From contig JBITNC010000001.1 of assembly GCA_050084985.1 (NCBI GenBank), positions 35,526,001 through 35,590,000 of the forward strand: a DNA stretch of 64,000 bases, given 5' to 3'. The translations under genes and the position numbers were made by a program. Source of the stretch: Nageia nagi (taxonomy: Eukaryota; Pinophyta). The notes under the pieces were generated by a model. That model saw only the letters and a list, made by a program, of their open reading frames with translations. It did no database searches and was not told the DNA's origin. Shown here piece by piece: positions 49,670 through 60,130 of this stretch. Each line of letters begins with the position of its first letter. Within the stretch, counting starts at the first letter, position 1.

Positions 49670-51150
49670 TAAATCTTAACCCACCTTTGGGCTAAAAAAA
49701 GGATTTCTTGTTTAGAATATTCCAAAAATAAAGAGGCAATTGGTATGTATCTTAGCCATGATTCATATGTATTTTGATTACAGTTTGACAATTTCCTATT
49801 TATACATTTTGTATAGTAGTTTGCATTAGGGATGCTAATAGGTTATACTTGGATAGTATCTAAACTTATTTTGTTAATAGTTTGTTTGCAAATTTTATTA
49901 GCTACCACCATGTATGGCTAGGTAGCAATTTCCTATTTTGAAAATTATTTTGTGACCAATTTTTTTGAGGTTCAGATAAAAACCCCTCCTACTTTTGATA
50001 ATGTAATTTACCCTTATTATCAAATAATAACATGTAACAAATTTGATTAGTAAAGCAAACTAAAATATCCAAAACTATAAGAATTTGAAATTTGAATCCT
50101 TCAACAATATGTTTTAGTTAAGTATTTCAAATTCAAACCCTTCAATAATTTGTTATATTCTAGCCTTTAGATAATTTGTTATATTTAGCTTATATTTTAG
50201 CATTTTCTTCACAATTATCTATACCTTTCCTTTGTAAAATAGAAAACCGAATATCTACTACCATTTCTATAAGAAAATAATCTAGAACATAAGAAGAAAC
50301 ATATAATCTAATACATATATCCAAGTTTTTATCTAATTTATTTTAAGCTTAGATTTAATAAAAGATAAAATTTGAAATTCTATACGTTTCTTTGTAAATA
50401 AAAACCAAATATCTATACCATTTCTATAAAAAAATAATCTAGAGCATAAGAAGAAACATATAATCTAATACATATATCCAAGTTTTTATCTAATTTATTT
50501 GAAGCTTAGATTTAATAAAAGATAAAATAATGAATACCCTTTCATATTCAACAAAATCCAAAATCATTATTTGATATAATTAATATAGTATAAAATACTC
50601 ACTAATATTATCTTGAATAATAGAACTTGAATAAATTTTTACCCAAAGATGTTTAATGGACCATATTCTATTGGTTTTGATAATAGAGAATATTGATAAA
50701 TCATAGCAAGTCTAAAATGGTTGGCTTGTTTTTCAATAAAATTTATTTAAAATACCATTAACTTTTTCTCCATTTATTTCATAGCTTTACCAAAAAATGA
50801 TGCAAGAATTACCATGTTTTTGTGAAATAAATGGCAAATTAAATATTGACCATCATCTATATTCCAAAATTTAGGGTTCATAACTGCCATTGATTCAAGT
50901 AAATTATTTCATTGAAATTGTTCACAAATTTCATTCATTAAGGTTGCGTAAATATTTCTCAAATTATTATGTGTTTCTTAAATATAATTATAAAGAAGAA
51001 GATGATTTATAGGATCATTTCATATTCTGGTCCAACCAAATCCCTTTGAATATTTTAACATGCAACAATATTAACTTTTCCTTCACCTCTATACAAATAT
51101 GATCATTGATATTAAATTTCAAAAAGTTATTTGCATCTTTAATATTTTTC
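49670..51150. other. Region without recognisable genes
   Basis: AT-rich, no recognisable coding sequence. It contains one clear internal duplication (50233-50530). Confidence 0.5.
50233..50530. repeat. Tandem duplication, 157-bp period
   Basis: Two near-identical copies. For example, TCTAGAACATAAGAAGAAAC starts at 50281 and TCTAGAGCATAAGAAGAAAC at 50438. High identity makes this one of the younger small duplications in the window. Confidence 0.88.
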
Positions 51151-51159
51151 AAAGTTTTC

Positions 51160-53130
51160 CATTTTAAAATAAAGGACCTTTAAAACTGTCTCCACATGTA
51201 TACAACATATCGAATGATAGAATACTCATTTTTGAAAGATATATTATATATTTATAAATTATATATATAATATTTATATATTCAATCTTTCTTGAGTATG
51301 TTTCATTACAGTATTGATTTTTTTGTAACATTAGAAGAATTTTGCATAATGTTAGCAATATTTAAAAATCTATCAAATGGAATAGTAAATCTTTTACTTT
51401 ATCAACTGCATTATGATGTTCGTACATATAAATAGTTAAAGATGGATATTCAAGCAAAACTATTTTTACTAGTTCATACATTGAAATTCATCTTGTATCA
51501 ACATCTTTTAAAAGCTTATTTCCATTAGTTATTCCAATAGAGAAATTTTTGAACTCTTTATATCTTTTTGGGTTTCTTATGATATATGCATGCAAGTCAT
51601 GAATAAGCTCTTCCACTTTTGATACACTTATAAAAGTGTTGATAATTCTATATGCAAGGTTCATTGTATATGCCATATAATGAATGGGAATCATATAAGG
51701 AGCTACTAAAATATGTAATCTAACATAAATACCATTCTAATTACCTACATTAGTGATGCACCATCTACTCCAACATATATCAATTTTGTAGTAATTTCAT
51801 AATCATATATTCTAACAAAATATTTTAAGTTAGAAACAACTAAAATGTAAAGATTTTTTGCATTACAATTTTCATCCATTTTATGAACATTTAATAGATG
51901 TGGTGTCCTAGAATTATTTTGAAAAGTGTATACATGCATTGAAACCCATGAAATATTTTTCACTACCATAACTTCATCAAGTGATAATGAAATAAATTAT
52001 GATTTTTTAACTTTGTATTTTAAATTCTCAACCTCAACCATTGAAAAATATTTTTCCATTTTCCAAGCACTTGTCTCTAACCAATGTTTTTGTGATATAT
52101 TCTGTAATCCAACTCTTTGATATAAACTTTTAAAATTTATAAAATCTGAAATAGGTCTACCCTATTTAAGAATACGAAATATAATACAAAATTGAGTAAA
52201 TTTTGTTAACCTTTTTGGATCACTTTTTTTTCAAAATGTGTTTCTAGTGTTCCATCTTCCTCTTGTAGATCTTGTTTTCTTTCATGTACCTCTTATATTC
52301 TACCTAATATCATAAGTGATTGCAGTCATCTTTCATTTTATCCTTGCAACACTTAATTATCTATCCATTTTTATTTATTTTTTGTAATATATTTTACCAT
52401 AATATTTTTGTATTGTATCTATTTTTAGTTGCATTTGATGTTCTATTTTTAGTCCTAAAAATATATATTACATTTTCATTTTGTTGGATCATTTCCATAC
52501 CAAGGTCAATTACATTCAATGTTCTCTTTTTATTTCCCAAAAAATATATCTTACATTTTCATTTTGTTGGATCATTTCCATCACTAGGATCAATTGGTTC
52601 AATGAATGAATATTTTGCTACCCAATCAACCTGAAAAACTCTTCCAATAGTTCATTTTGTGCTTCATTTTCTTTTCAAATTTTGATTATTTTTTTCTATA
52701 GATATATTTGTAGATATTTATATAAATTTATCTATACATTTTTTTAAACATTTTTTAATATATGGGTTAGAATTACATCATGCAAAGGTGGTCCATTTGT
52801 ATGGTACTTAATTGCAAGTGGTACATCAATTGCAATGAAAATATTATCATCAGGTGGTACATGATTATTGGGGTTTTCTACATATTGAAAATAAAAGGAT
52901 ATTTTTATTATCAAGTGGTACATTATTATCATCATAATATATTTTCAATATATCAAAGATAATACATTTGGAATTCCAAGTCTTACATTAAAATTATATA
53001 TAAGTACTTGTATCAATTGAAGATGCATGTTGAATTCCTTCATTTTCTAACTATCCATTAGCAAAATAAGATAATATATCATTTATTTGTTCCCTTTTAC
53101 TATTTTTCTTAGAGTCCATAGTACTATAAT
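51160..53130 (-). pseudogene. hAT-like transposase / TTF-type zinc-finger protein remnant
   Basis: A minus-strand remnant of the hAT-derived zinc-finger family. In sense order: an N-terminal segment near 52560-52640 (VAKYSFIEPIDPS, then a C-containing stretch), a middle segment near 51745-52040 with FISLSLDEV, ISWVSMHVYTFQNNSRTPHLL and VGVDGASLM, and a distal segment near 51488-51694 with IHYMAYTMNLAYR, VEELIHDLHAYI and NPKRYKEF followed by LLKDVDTR. These blocks and their order match plant hAT-dimerisation proteins with an inactive RNase H-like fold. The C-terminal hAT dimerisation domain is not visible. Stops, frameshifts and an 83-bp internal duplication show that it is dead. Confidence 0.7.
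52456..52620. repeat. 83-bp tandem duplication inside the hAT-like pseudogene
   Basis: TTACATTTTCATTTTGTTGG begins at 52468 and again at 52551, with the flanking GATCATTTCCAT also shared. It duplicates part of the N-terminal coding segment. Confidence 0.88.
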
Positions 53131-53189
53131 TAATATTTGAATCAAAAATTTTAACATTTTACCAAATAAATGAAGATTATAAAGCCATT

Positions 53190-53497
53190 GAATTGATACT
53201 AACACCATTTGTAGGTAGTTTGCTACTAGATGGTAGTAAGTTGTTACCAATTAGTAGTAGGCTACTACTAAGTGATAGTGGAATGCTACATTTCAAAGGA
53301 AGAATGCTATAGTTTAGAGGAATAATGCTATCATTTGAAGGAAAACTACTACTTTCTAGAAGATATACCATAGTTTGAATGTAGATGATATCATTTAGAA
53401 GTAAGAGTAACCATTTAGAGGTAGATGCCACCATCCAAAGGCATATACTATCATTCAGAGGTAAATGAGACTATTTAGAGGCCTTTACTACCATTTT
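53190..53497. repeat. Irregular short-unit minisatellite
   Basis: About a dozen degenerate units of roughly 20-25 bp built on TTTAGAGGTAGATGCTACCA-like words. The array ends where element C begins. Element C's left target duplication GAAGG (53498-53502) is at its edge. Confidence 0.65.
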
Positions 53498-53764
53498 GAA
53501 GGTGTTACAAATAAAAATTAGGTGCAAATAATAAATATGAAATATCTACAAATCATTATTATCTGTTTCTAGCTAGGATAGCAATTTATTTAAGATAACA
53601 ACGAACAAGATAACCAATTCAGAAATGTAATTGCAACAACCAAGGCTGTAATTTGTGTACTTACCTCACGGAATGTACCTGACACCAAAAGATGAAGATG
53701 TTGGCAATATACTGATGATGAGCTGCCTGTCCACCAATGCAATAACCTGCGAAGATGTAGAAGA

Positions 53765-53841
53765 GGACCGCGGGCAGTCCGTGTCAGTGATATTAGAGCG
53801 CTGGCGGTGTTCTTTCATTCGTAAAGGAGCACTGGCGATCT
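53765..53841 (-). repeat. Element C 3' LTR: three phased 16-bp palindromes
   Basis: GGACCGCGGGCAGTCC (53765-53780), AGAGCGCTGGCGGTGT (53795-53810) and GGAGCACTGGCGATCT (53826-53841), with starts 30 and 31 bp apart. The first is nearly perfect around a GG centre, the others partly degenerate. Confidence 0.75.
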
Positions 53842-54067
53842 AGTTTGACGATTCTTGACCTCTCGATCAAGTCCAGAACTTCAGTACGGATGTCTCAAAA
53901 TAGCAGTGATATCAGAATAGATCGTAGGTGTCAGTATAGCTCGCGAGAGGAAGCACACAAACCACAGCCTTGTAGGCTGGTACCGAGAGATACCTTAGGG
54001 GGTAGCCACTTACAAGACCATACGCGGGATCATGTGTATCCTTGTTGTTGTGGACTTACTATTAGAT

Positions 54068-54082
54068 CCCTTATTTATATAG
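54068..54082 (-). promoter_or_regulatory. Element C 3' LTR: TATA box
   Basis: Minus strand reads CTATATAAATAAGGG, matching the A-element motif at the same LTR position. Confidence 0.6.
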
Positions 54083-54326
54083 ATAATAGATAATACCGCC
54101 CATAGGTCGGCGTGCATCTACATAAATAAGGTTAATTCAAATATTTAAGATAAATACATCAATAAATAAGATAATTCATGCAATATTCAAGATAAACCGT
54201 GCAATATCCATATTCAAGCCAAACATTGATATTATCACTTTAATTCACTCAAGACGTATAGTTAGGCCAAGCATATTTCATTAATTCATTGATTTAAAAG
54301 CATAAAATCATTTTTATGTGTTAACA

Positions 54327-54343
54327 GATGCCCCACTTTGGAT
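54327..54343 (-). other. Element C: polypurine tract
   Basis: Minus strand reads CCAAAGTGGGGCATC immediately before the 3' LTR. The same core is found in element A. Confidence 0.88.
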
Positions 54344-54737
54344 GTGAAAATCGAAAGAAACATGAGGTGACTTGAGATTTTGCATTCAAAGTAAAAACTC
54401 ACTATCATAGCACACAATTTTAATAAGCAATGATAAACATTCACCATTCTGAACTTAAACAATATCATGATAAAGCTCATTAATACTAGATATAGGTTGA
54501 GAAAACTCCCTTTTGATATTACCTTGGGCATGCTTGCCCCTTGCATTTTGCTGTAGAAGGTGATAGCCTGATATGTCTGATAATCTGATAATCTTGCTGC
54601 AATGCTGATGACCTAAGACAACATGCTTGACAACACACATAACAATGACAGGACAGACGAATTAACCACACTTGCCGGTCGGATGACAACTTGACAAGAC
54701 CATTTCGCAAGACAAAACATGACAACATGCATGACAC

Positions 54738-54910
54738 CTCACAAGACAAGACATGATAAAACACATGACCAACTCACAAGACAAGACATGATAACACACA
54801 TAATCAACTCACAAGACAAGACATGATAACACACATGATCAACTCACAAGACAAGACATGATAAAAACACATGATCAAATCACAAGACAAGACATGATAA
54901 CACATGACAA
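54738..54910. repeat. Element C 3' region: 35-bp tandem array
   Basis: Five units of CTCACAAGACAAGACATGAT plus a variable ACACATGATCAA segment, starting at about 54738, 54773, 54808, 54843 and 54879. Flanking sequence contains further partial copies. Spacers are not unique, so this is not a CRISPR array. Confidence 0.92.
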
Positions 54911-54939
54911 CACAAGATAACCATAACCATACACAAGGG

Positions 54940-55510
54940 AGAGCTAAGTTCCGCACACTCGGCCTTCACACCAAGAGGTGTACCGCAGTTGCACAAGAAC
55001 TGAACTCCGCAAAACAATGATAAGCTGATGGGGAGAGCTAAGTTCCATACAACTGAGCCTTCACACTGGCTGCAGTCACATAAGAACCGAACTCCGCAAA
55101 ATAATGATAAGCTGATATGTGAGAGCTAAGTTCCACACAACTGAGCCTTCACACTGGCTGCAGTCACATAAGAATCGAACTCCTCAAAATAATGATAAGC
55201 TGATATGTGAGAGCTAAATTCCACACAACTGAGCCTTCGCGCCAAGTTGCATAAGAACCGAACTCCGCAAAACAATGATAAGCTGATGGGGAGAGCTAAG
55301 TTCCACACAACTGAGCCTTCACACTGGCTGCAGTCACATAAGAACCGAACTCCGCAAAATAATGATAAACTGATGGAGCTGACACTCCACCAAGAAGCAT
55401 GATAAACTGATAATGGGAGCTAGAACTCCACTCATAGGTATGATAATCTAAAAAATCTGCAAGATTAATAAATCTGACCACTTTAAAAACTGGAACTTCG
55501 ACAAGAGGCA
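54940..55510. repeat. Element C 3' region: 83-92-bp tandem array
   Basis: Five long units, each with GAGAGCTAAGTTCCACACAA, CTGAGCCTTC, CATAAGAACCGAACTCCGCA and TGATAAGCTGAT, starting near 54942, 55031, 55120, 55209 and 55292. Shorter related units follow to about 55510 (GGAGCTAGAACTCCACTC, ACTTCGACAAGAGGCAT). They lie between the pol stop and the 3' LTR. Short open frames over them are repeats, not genes. Confidence 0.92.
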
Positions 55511-55549
55511 TAAAGGATCTTCAAACCGGCTGTTTCTGACTTAACAATA

Positions 55550-55596
55550 GGACCGCGGGCGGTTCACTCTTAACGGACATGGAGCGCGGGCGCTCC
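55550..55596 (-). repeat. Element C 3' region: paired 16-bp palindromes
   Basis: GGACCGCGGGCGGTTC (55550-55565) and GGAGCGCGGGCGCTCC (55581-55596), 31 bp apart. The second is a perfect palindrome around GG. They lie just downstream of the pol stop. Confidence 0.88.
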
Positions 55597-55707
55597 TCTT
55601 CTGTCCTCCAACTAACTCTCTAATTTGCTTCTATGATGTCTACTCGCATGATCATTCCTTTATTATACTTTGATACAACCCATACGTACATATCGACCGC
55701 AGGCTGC

Positions 55708-56600
55708 CTAAATGTAATACTTCTTCAAATGCCTAGCATTAATAGGATTCTTGAGAATCTCCCATCCAATGTAGATAACCTGTAGGCACCTCTACCAAAT
55801 ACTTTTGTAATGAGGTATGGTCCTACCCAATTGGGTTCAAACTTTCCCTTAAGCTCATCTTTGGCTGTAGTATTGGAAATATTCTCTTGTAAGACCATAT
55901 CTCCCACCTCAAAATCCTTAGGGACCACTCTTTTACCATATGATCTTTTAATCCTCTGCTGATATGCTCTGAGGTGTTCTAATGCAGTGATTCTCTTCTC
56001 ATCCAGTGCTTCAAGTTGACTCACTCTTGCCTCCAAATATTTCAGTTCCTTTATCACATCTTTGAGTGCAATCCTCAAAGATGGGATCTCAATCTCAAGA
56101 GGAATAACTGCCTCATCTCCAAACACAAGAGAGTATGGGGTGGCACCTATTACTGTCCTTTCACTTGTCCTATAAGCCCATAAAGCGTAAGGTAATTGCT
56201 CATGCCAATCTCTCCCATTCTTCTTGATATTCTTGGCCAATATCCCTTTGATCGTCTTATTTGTAGCTTCAGCTTGCCCATTACCTTGAGGGTAGTAAAC
56301 TGAAGAAAATCTCTGCTCAATCCTCATTCTCTGGCAGAACTCTTTGATATCCTTACCTATGAAATTAGCCCATTGTCCATAACCAACCTTTGTGGTATAC
56401 CAAACCTACAAATAATGTATTCCTTGATGAACTTTATCACATGTTTTTGTGTAGCTGTTCTTAAAGGGATAGCCTCAACCCATTTCGTATAGTATTCTGT
56501 AGCAACCAAGATAAACTTGTGCCCCTCACTAGATGGTGGGTTAATAACCCCCATGAAATCCATAGCCCACATAGAGGAAAGGCCATGGTGATGTAACATA
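55708..56600 (-). pseudogene. Element C: integrase catalytic core and C-terminus
   Basis: Integrase part of pol. The core begins near 56585 with SSMWAMDFMGVI (first Asp), VMDNG near 56365 (second Asp) and YPQGNGQAEATNK near 56280 (the Glu), so the DDE triad is present. The C-terminal part includes WAYRTSERTVIGATPYSLVFG, a helical region, and GKFEPNWVGPYLI near 55800-55830. The polyprotein stop is at 55708, reached after a frameshift near 55740. Another break lies near 56340. The frame is otherwise open for 200 codons, so this is one of the better-preserved parts. Confidence 0.9.
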
Positions 56601-56602
56601 GT

Positions 56603-56890
56603 TCAATTCCTAAGTTGGTGTAAGCTCAAGATGTGCATGCCTTTGACATTGCTCACATTTCTTGACGTGCTCAAAACAATCATGCTCCATGGTAGGCCAC
56701 CAATAACCATTTTGATCAACTTGCCAAAAAACTGATCTCCCATTAAAATGTCCTCCACATGCCCCCCGTGAGCCTGTTCTAATACTGTTGCAATTTCACC
56801 AATAAGAAGACACCTTAAGAGAATACCATTAAATGACCTTTTGTAAAGCACATTACCGATGATAACGTACCTAGTTGCAAGTTTCTTCAT
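56603..56890 (-). pseudogene. Element C: integrase zinc-binding N-terminal region
   Basis: A 95-residue open stretch starting RYVIIGNVLYKRSFNG with a LLRCL segment and EQAHGGHVEDILMG. This is the region before the integrase core that normally carries the H-H-C-C zinc site. The first His of the H-x-G-x-x-x-G-H motif is readable, but the downstream Cys pair is disturbed by a shift. Confidence 0.8.
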
Positions 56891-57069
56891 TCTGATTTAC
56901 TCTCGCTTGTCAAAAGTAGTGTCAATAACATCATCCTTCAAATATCTATAAATATGTTGGTACCACGTTACTCTCCTCATACCCCACTCTTTGGACCACA
57001 CGTATTTCACTTTCTTCAGCAGTGGATGAGGTTTCTAAGTTTTTGATTGTGAAGCTAGTTTCTTTGTCC

Positions 57070-57470
57070 TCAACTTCCAATGGTATAAGCGATTGCCGCA
57101 CTTGCCATTGCGTCTGCTAGTCTATTGCTACTCCTTGGGACACTTTCCAATTGATATCCTTTGAAATGTGTGAGTAACTTGATAACATAATCTCTGTAAG
57201 GAATAAGCTTTTCATCTTTGGTCTTGTAGACCTCATTGACCCGTTGACTATTAACTGTGAATCTCCATAAATATGTATCCATGAAATACCAATTTCTATA
57301 GCTGCCTTCAAGCCCAATATAAGAGCTTCATATTCTACCATATTGTTAGTGCATCCGAATGACAATTTGTAGGACATAGGAATGACATCGTTCTGCAGGG
57401 ATATTAACGTAATTCCTGCTCCTGATCCATGCATACAACGGGACCCATCAAAGTATAACTTCCAGGGTTG
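57070..57470 (-). pseudogene. Element C: second (Tat-type) RNase H
   Basis: The additional RNase H that defines Tat-lineage elements. It starts near 57465 with YFDGSRCMHGSGAGITL, followed by CTNNMVEYEALILGLKAAIE and the IHIYGDSQLIVN motif, then after a frameshift a distal segment with LLTHFKGYQLESVPRSSN and ADAMASAA. Catalytic Asp, Glu and Asp positions are visible. It lies between the RT-linked RNase H and integrase, the usual Tat order and the opposite of element B. Confidence 0.9.
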
Positions 57471-57486
57471 AGATTCTTTTGGAAAT

Positions 57487-57534
57487 GGAACACCGACGGT
57501 CCTGTCATGGTCATAAATAGGCCACGGGTGGTTC
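57487..57534 (-). repeat. Element C RNase H linker: paired 16-bp palindromes
   Basis: GGAACACCGACGGTCC (57487-57502) and AGGCCACGGGTGGTTC (57519-57534), starts 32 bp apart, in the coding linker between the two RNase H domains. The core of the second is CACGGGTG, a CpG-decayed form of CGCGGGCG. Confidence 0.7.
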
Positions 57535-57595
57535 TTTTCTACAACTTCTGCTATATCTGTTAATGCACATTCATCCCTGAACTCTTCTCTGAGCT

Positions 57596-58083
57596 CTATA
57601 CTATCCCTGTGGGGAATTCTGCCACAAAATCTGCGATTGCCTGTCCTTTAATTGATTTTTGCTTGACAAATCTGAGATCAAACTCTTGAAGTAACATGAC
57701 CCATTTTGCTGCTCTTCCATCAAGGCAAGGCTTTGACATTAAGTACCTCAATGGATCTGCCTGTGTAAGCACATGTGTAGTGCTATTAATTAGTAATGTC
57801 ACAACCTTTCGGTAGCAAACACCACACATTGACATAACTTTTCAATAGGAGTGTATCTAGTCTCATAATCCTTCAATGTCCTACTGATAAAATAGATAGC
57901 CCTCTCTTTACCATCCTCCTCCTTCTTAGCAAGCATTACTCCGAATGCATGCTCTGTAGCTGAAACATAGAGCCAAAGGGGTTCTCCATGCCTATATGGA
58001 GCTAACACCGGGGGGTGTAATAAATATTCTTTTATCTTATCAAATGAATCTTGACATTTTATCATCCCATTTAAACTCAACAT
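57596..58083 (-). pseudogene. Element C: RNase H attached to RT
   Basis: RT-linked RNase H. Two overlapping open stretches carry DSFDKIKEYLLHPPVLAP, LWLYVSATEHAFGVML, RAIYFISRTLKDYETRYTP and, after a frameshift near 57830, LTQADPLRYLMSKP and FVKQKSIKGQAIADF. This is the standard gypsy order. The first catalytic position is Ser in LYVSATE rather than the usual Asp, so it may be a variant domain, as Tat elements often show degenerate RT-linked RNase H. Confidence 0.87.
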
Positions 58084-58150
58084 CTTTCTTAAGTAAATGA
58101 GACATAGGAGCTATCTTATCTGTTAACTGGCATATAAATCTTCTAATGGC

Positions 58151-58860
58151 TTATATTTTACCTTGTAAACTTCTTAATTGCTTCAAGTTTGTTGGAGGTA
58201 CCCTTTCCATAATGGCTTTTATCTTTTTGGGATCCACTTCCACACCTCTTCTTGAGACAATATGCCCCAAGAGTTTTCCTGAGGACACACCAAATACACA
58301 CTTCTGTGGCTTAACTCTTAATTTGTATTGTCTCATCCTCTCAAATGTTGCTTTTAGATCTTGAACATGATCTTCTTTATTCTTAGACTTAATCAAAATG
58401 TCATCAACATATACCTCAACTATTTTATGAATGAAATCATGGAACATAGATGTCATGGCCCTTTGATATGTAACTCCCGCATTCTTGAGACCAAACGGCA
58501 TTACCTTGTAGCAAAAGTTACCCAAGGTGTTCTAAAAGCTGTTTTATGTTGATCACTCTCTTTGATTTTAATCTGATTATATCCTGAAAAGCCATCCATA
58601 AATGACAACATCTCATATCCTGCTAAACTGTCAATAATCATATCTATGTTAGGCAATGGGAAGTCATCTTTTGGACAAGCCTTGTTAAGATCCCTGAAAT
58701 CAGTACACACTCTAATTTCACCTGTAGGTTTCTTAACCGGAACTACATTAGCCATCCCCTCTGAGTAATCTATGGATCTTATAAATCCTACTTCTAGCAA
58801 TTTCTCTATTTCCTTCTTTACAAGCAATGAAACCTGAAAAGGTATTTTTCATGGCTTTTG
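58151..58860 (-). pseudogene. Element C: reverse transcriptase
   Basis: Gypsy RT. The open stretch 58501-58827 holds EIEKLLEVGFIRSIDY, the RVCTDFRDLNKACPKD block and FMDGFSGYNQIKI. After a frameshift near 58510, 58151-58525 continues with MPFGLKNAGVTYQRAM, the catalytic YVDD at 58400-58411 and LRVKPQKCVFGV followed by LLGHIVS. All core motifs are intact and one frameshift separates fingers from palm. Confidence 0.93.
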
Positions 58861-58894
58861 TTTTATAGGAATTGCCCCCTTTTCAACTACCAGG

Positions 58895-59500
58895 TTATGA
58901 ACCACAAAAATTCTCATCTAATCCTGGCATATCTTTGTAAGACCATGCAAATAACTCGGAATAATCATGAAAAGATTGAACTAATTCATTCTGCAATGAT
59001 GCCTCAAGAAGCTTACCTGTTTTTAGTATTTGTGGTGTCTCTTGAGAGCCGATATTAACTTCTTCAATTTCTTCATTCAACCAAGTAACCTCGGCTTCTG
59101 ATGGCAAAGGAAATGGTAATTCTCCCAATCCTTCAATCTTTTCATCTCTGGATTCCTCGAAATAAGCATGTATATCTAGCAAATGCATTTGAACTCTCTT
59201 CTCATGTCTTACTGGATATTCTGTTCTAGCCCCTAATGTTTCTAGAAAGACATCATCATTCTGAAATAGATCTATAGTATGTATAGCATCTTCCTCATCA
59301 ATCTCACAATCAATAACATAACAACTGCTTACCCACTCGTCGATCTGCACCATTTCTGGGATTCCGTCCTGACAATCGTGATCACCACCCTGATATGGAA
59401 TTATACTCGACTGGTCCTTCTCTACTTTTTCCTTAGAAAAGGACCGCTGGTGATCCTCTATCGTGGGAAAAGAACGCGGGCGTTCTTCTTCTTTATCTTG
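58895..59500 (-). pseudogene. Element C: protease-RT linker
   Basis: A 152-residue acidic open stretch (58895-59353) ending LFAWSYKDMPGLD, the usual sequence before the gypsy RT domain. Upstream it includes the coding linker (EERPRSF, HQRSFSKEK) that contains the palindrome pair at 59441-59486. An in-frame TAG at about 59498-59503 looks like a Gln codon changed by C-to-T. Confidence 0.8.
59441..59486 (-). repeat. Element C protease-RT linker: paired 16-bp palindromes
   Basis: GGACCGCTGGTGATCC (59441-59456) and AGAACGCGGGCGTTCT (59471-59486), starts 30 bp apart. The second is perfect around GG with arms different from every other copy. They are in coding sequence. Confidence 0.85.
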
Positions 59501-59503
59501 CTA

Positions 59504-60130
59504 TTGTTCAGTGAAGTTTCCGTCCAAACTAATTTCATTGACATTTGAGATAACGTATGAACCAATCCCAATATCCATCACGTTAATTTTCTGTAACGCT
59601 TTTCTGTAAATACGATCATTCTTATCTTGAAGTATATCATCTTCCACATCACATGGAACGAGTCTCTCCGGGAGGACAAGGTTACATTGCTTGGCCATCT
59701 GCTCATCTGCCTCAACCTTATAAACATCCCCTCAAAATAGAATTTAAAACACCTATGTAATGTTGATGCAACTCCATCCATATCGTCTATCCAAGGTCTT
59801 CCAAGAATAAGGTTGAATGAAGGCTTTCCTTCCGTGATATAAAACAGAGTTTTAAGCACTTTATTACCAACCTTGATTGGTAATGTGATAGTTCCTGCAC
59901 ACTTTCTAGGTATGCCGTCAAATCCCTTAATTCTCATAGTAGTCTCTTCTTTTGGTGGTAGCACATCTGGATCAAATTGCTCCAACAAGTGAGTGGTAGC
60001 AATATTCAGGGCTGCCCCACTATCTTTCAATGACCTTTTAACTATTATCCCAAAGGCTTCCACCTCTATGAATAAAGGTGGGTGAAACTTAGTAACATCC
60101 TTACTAGGCTTTTCCCTAGGGTTAAATGCA
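59504..60130 (-). pseudogene. Element C: aspartic protease
   Basis: Protease domain downstream of gag. The segment FIEVEAFGIIVKRSLKDSG leads into the active site D-S-G (60016-60024), then AALNIATTHLL and, later, LILGRPWIDDMDGVASTLH. D-S-G for D-T-G is usual in Tat elements. At a run of four C (G on the coding strand) at 59728-59731 the frame shifts. The following frame opens into MAKQCNLVLPERLVPCDVED, consistent with a single lost base. Confidence 0.88.

Larger units (their letters stand above)
53503..54326 (-). repeat. Element C: 3' LTR
   Basis: 824 bp. In element sense it begins TGTTAACACATAAAA. It contains the TATA motif at 54068-54082 and three 16-bp palindromes at 53765-53841. Confidence 0.97.

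Noticed and set aside
53655-54093. Open frames of 62 and 82 residues (and a matching 117-residue one at 61805-62158)
   Set aside because: They lie within the two LTRs of element C, on the strand opposite to its genes, and are simply duplicated with the LTRs.
54738-54910. Regular 35-bp repeats resembling a CRISPR array
   Set aside because: The intervening sequence repeats as well, the array lies in the 3' region of a plant retrotransposon, and no cas-like gene is present. It is a minisatellite.
55126-55511. Two near-identical open frames of 60 and 71 residues
   Set aside because: They are translations of the 83-92-bp tandem array in the 3' region of C, not a gene family.
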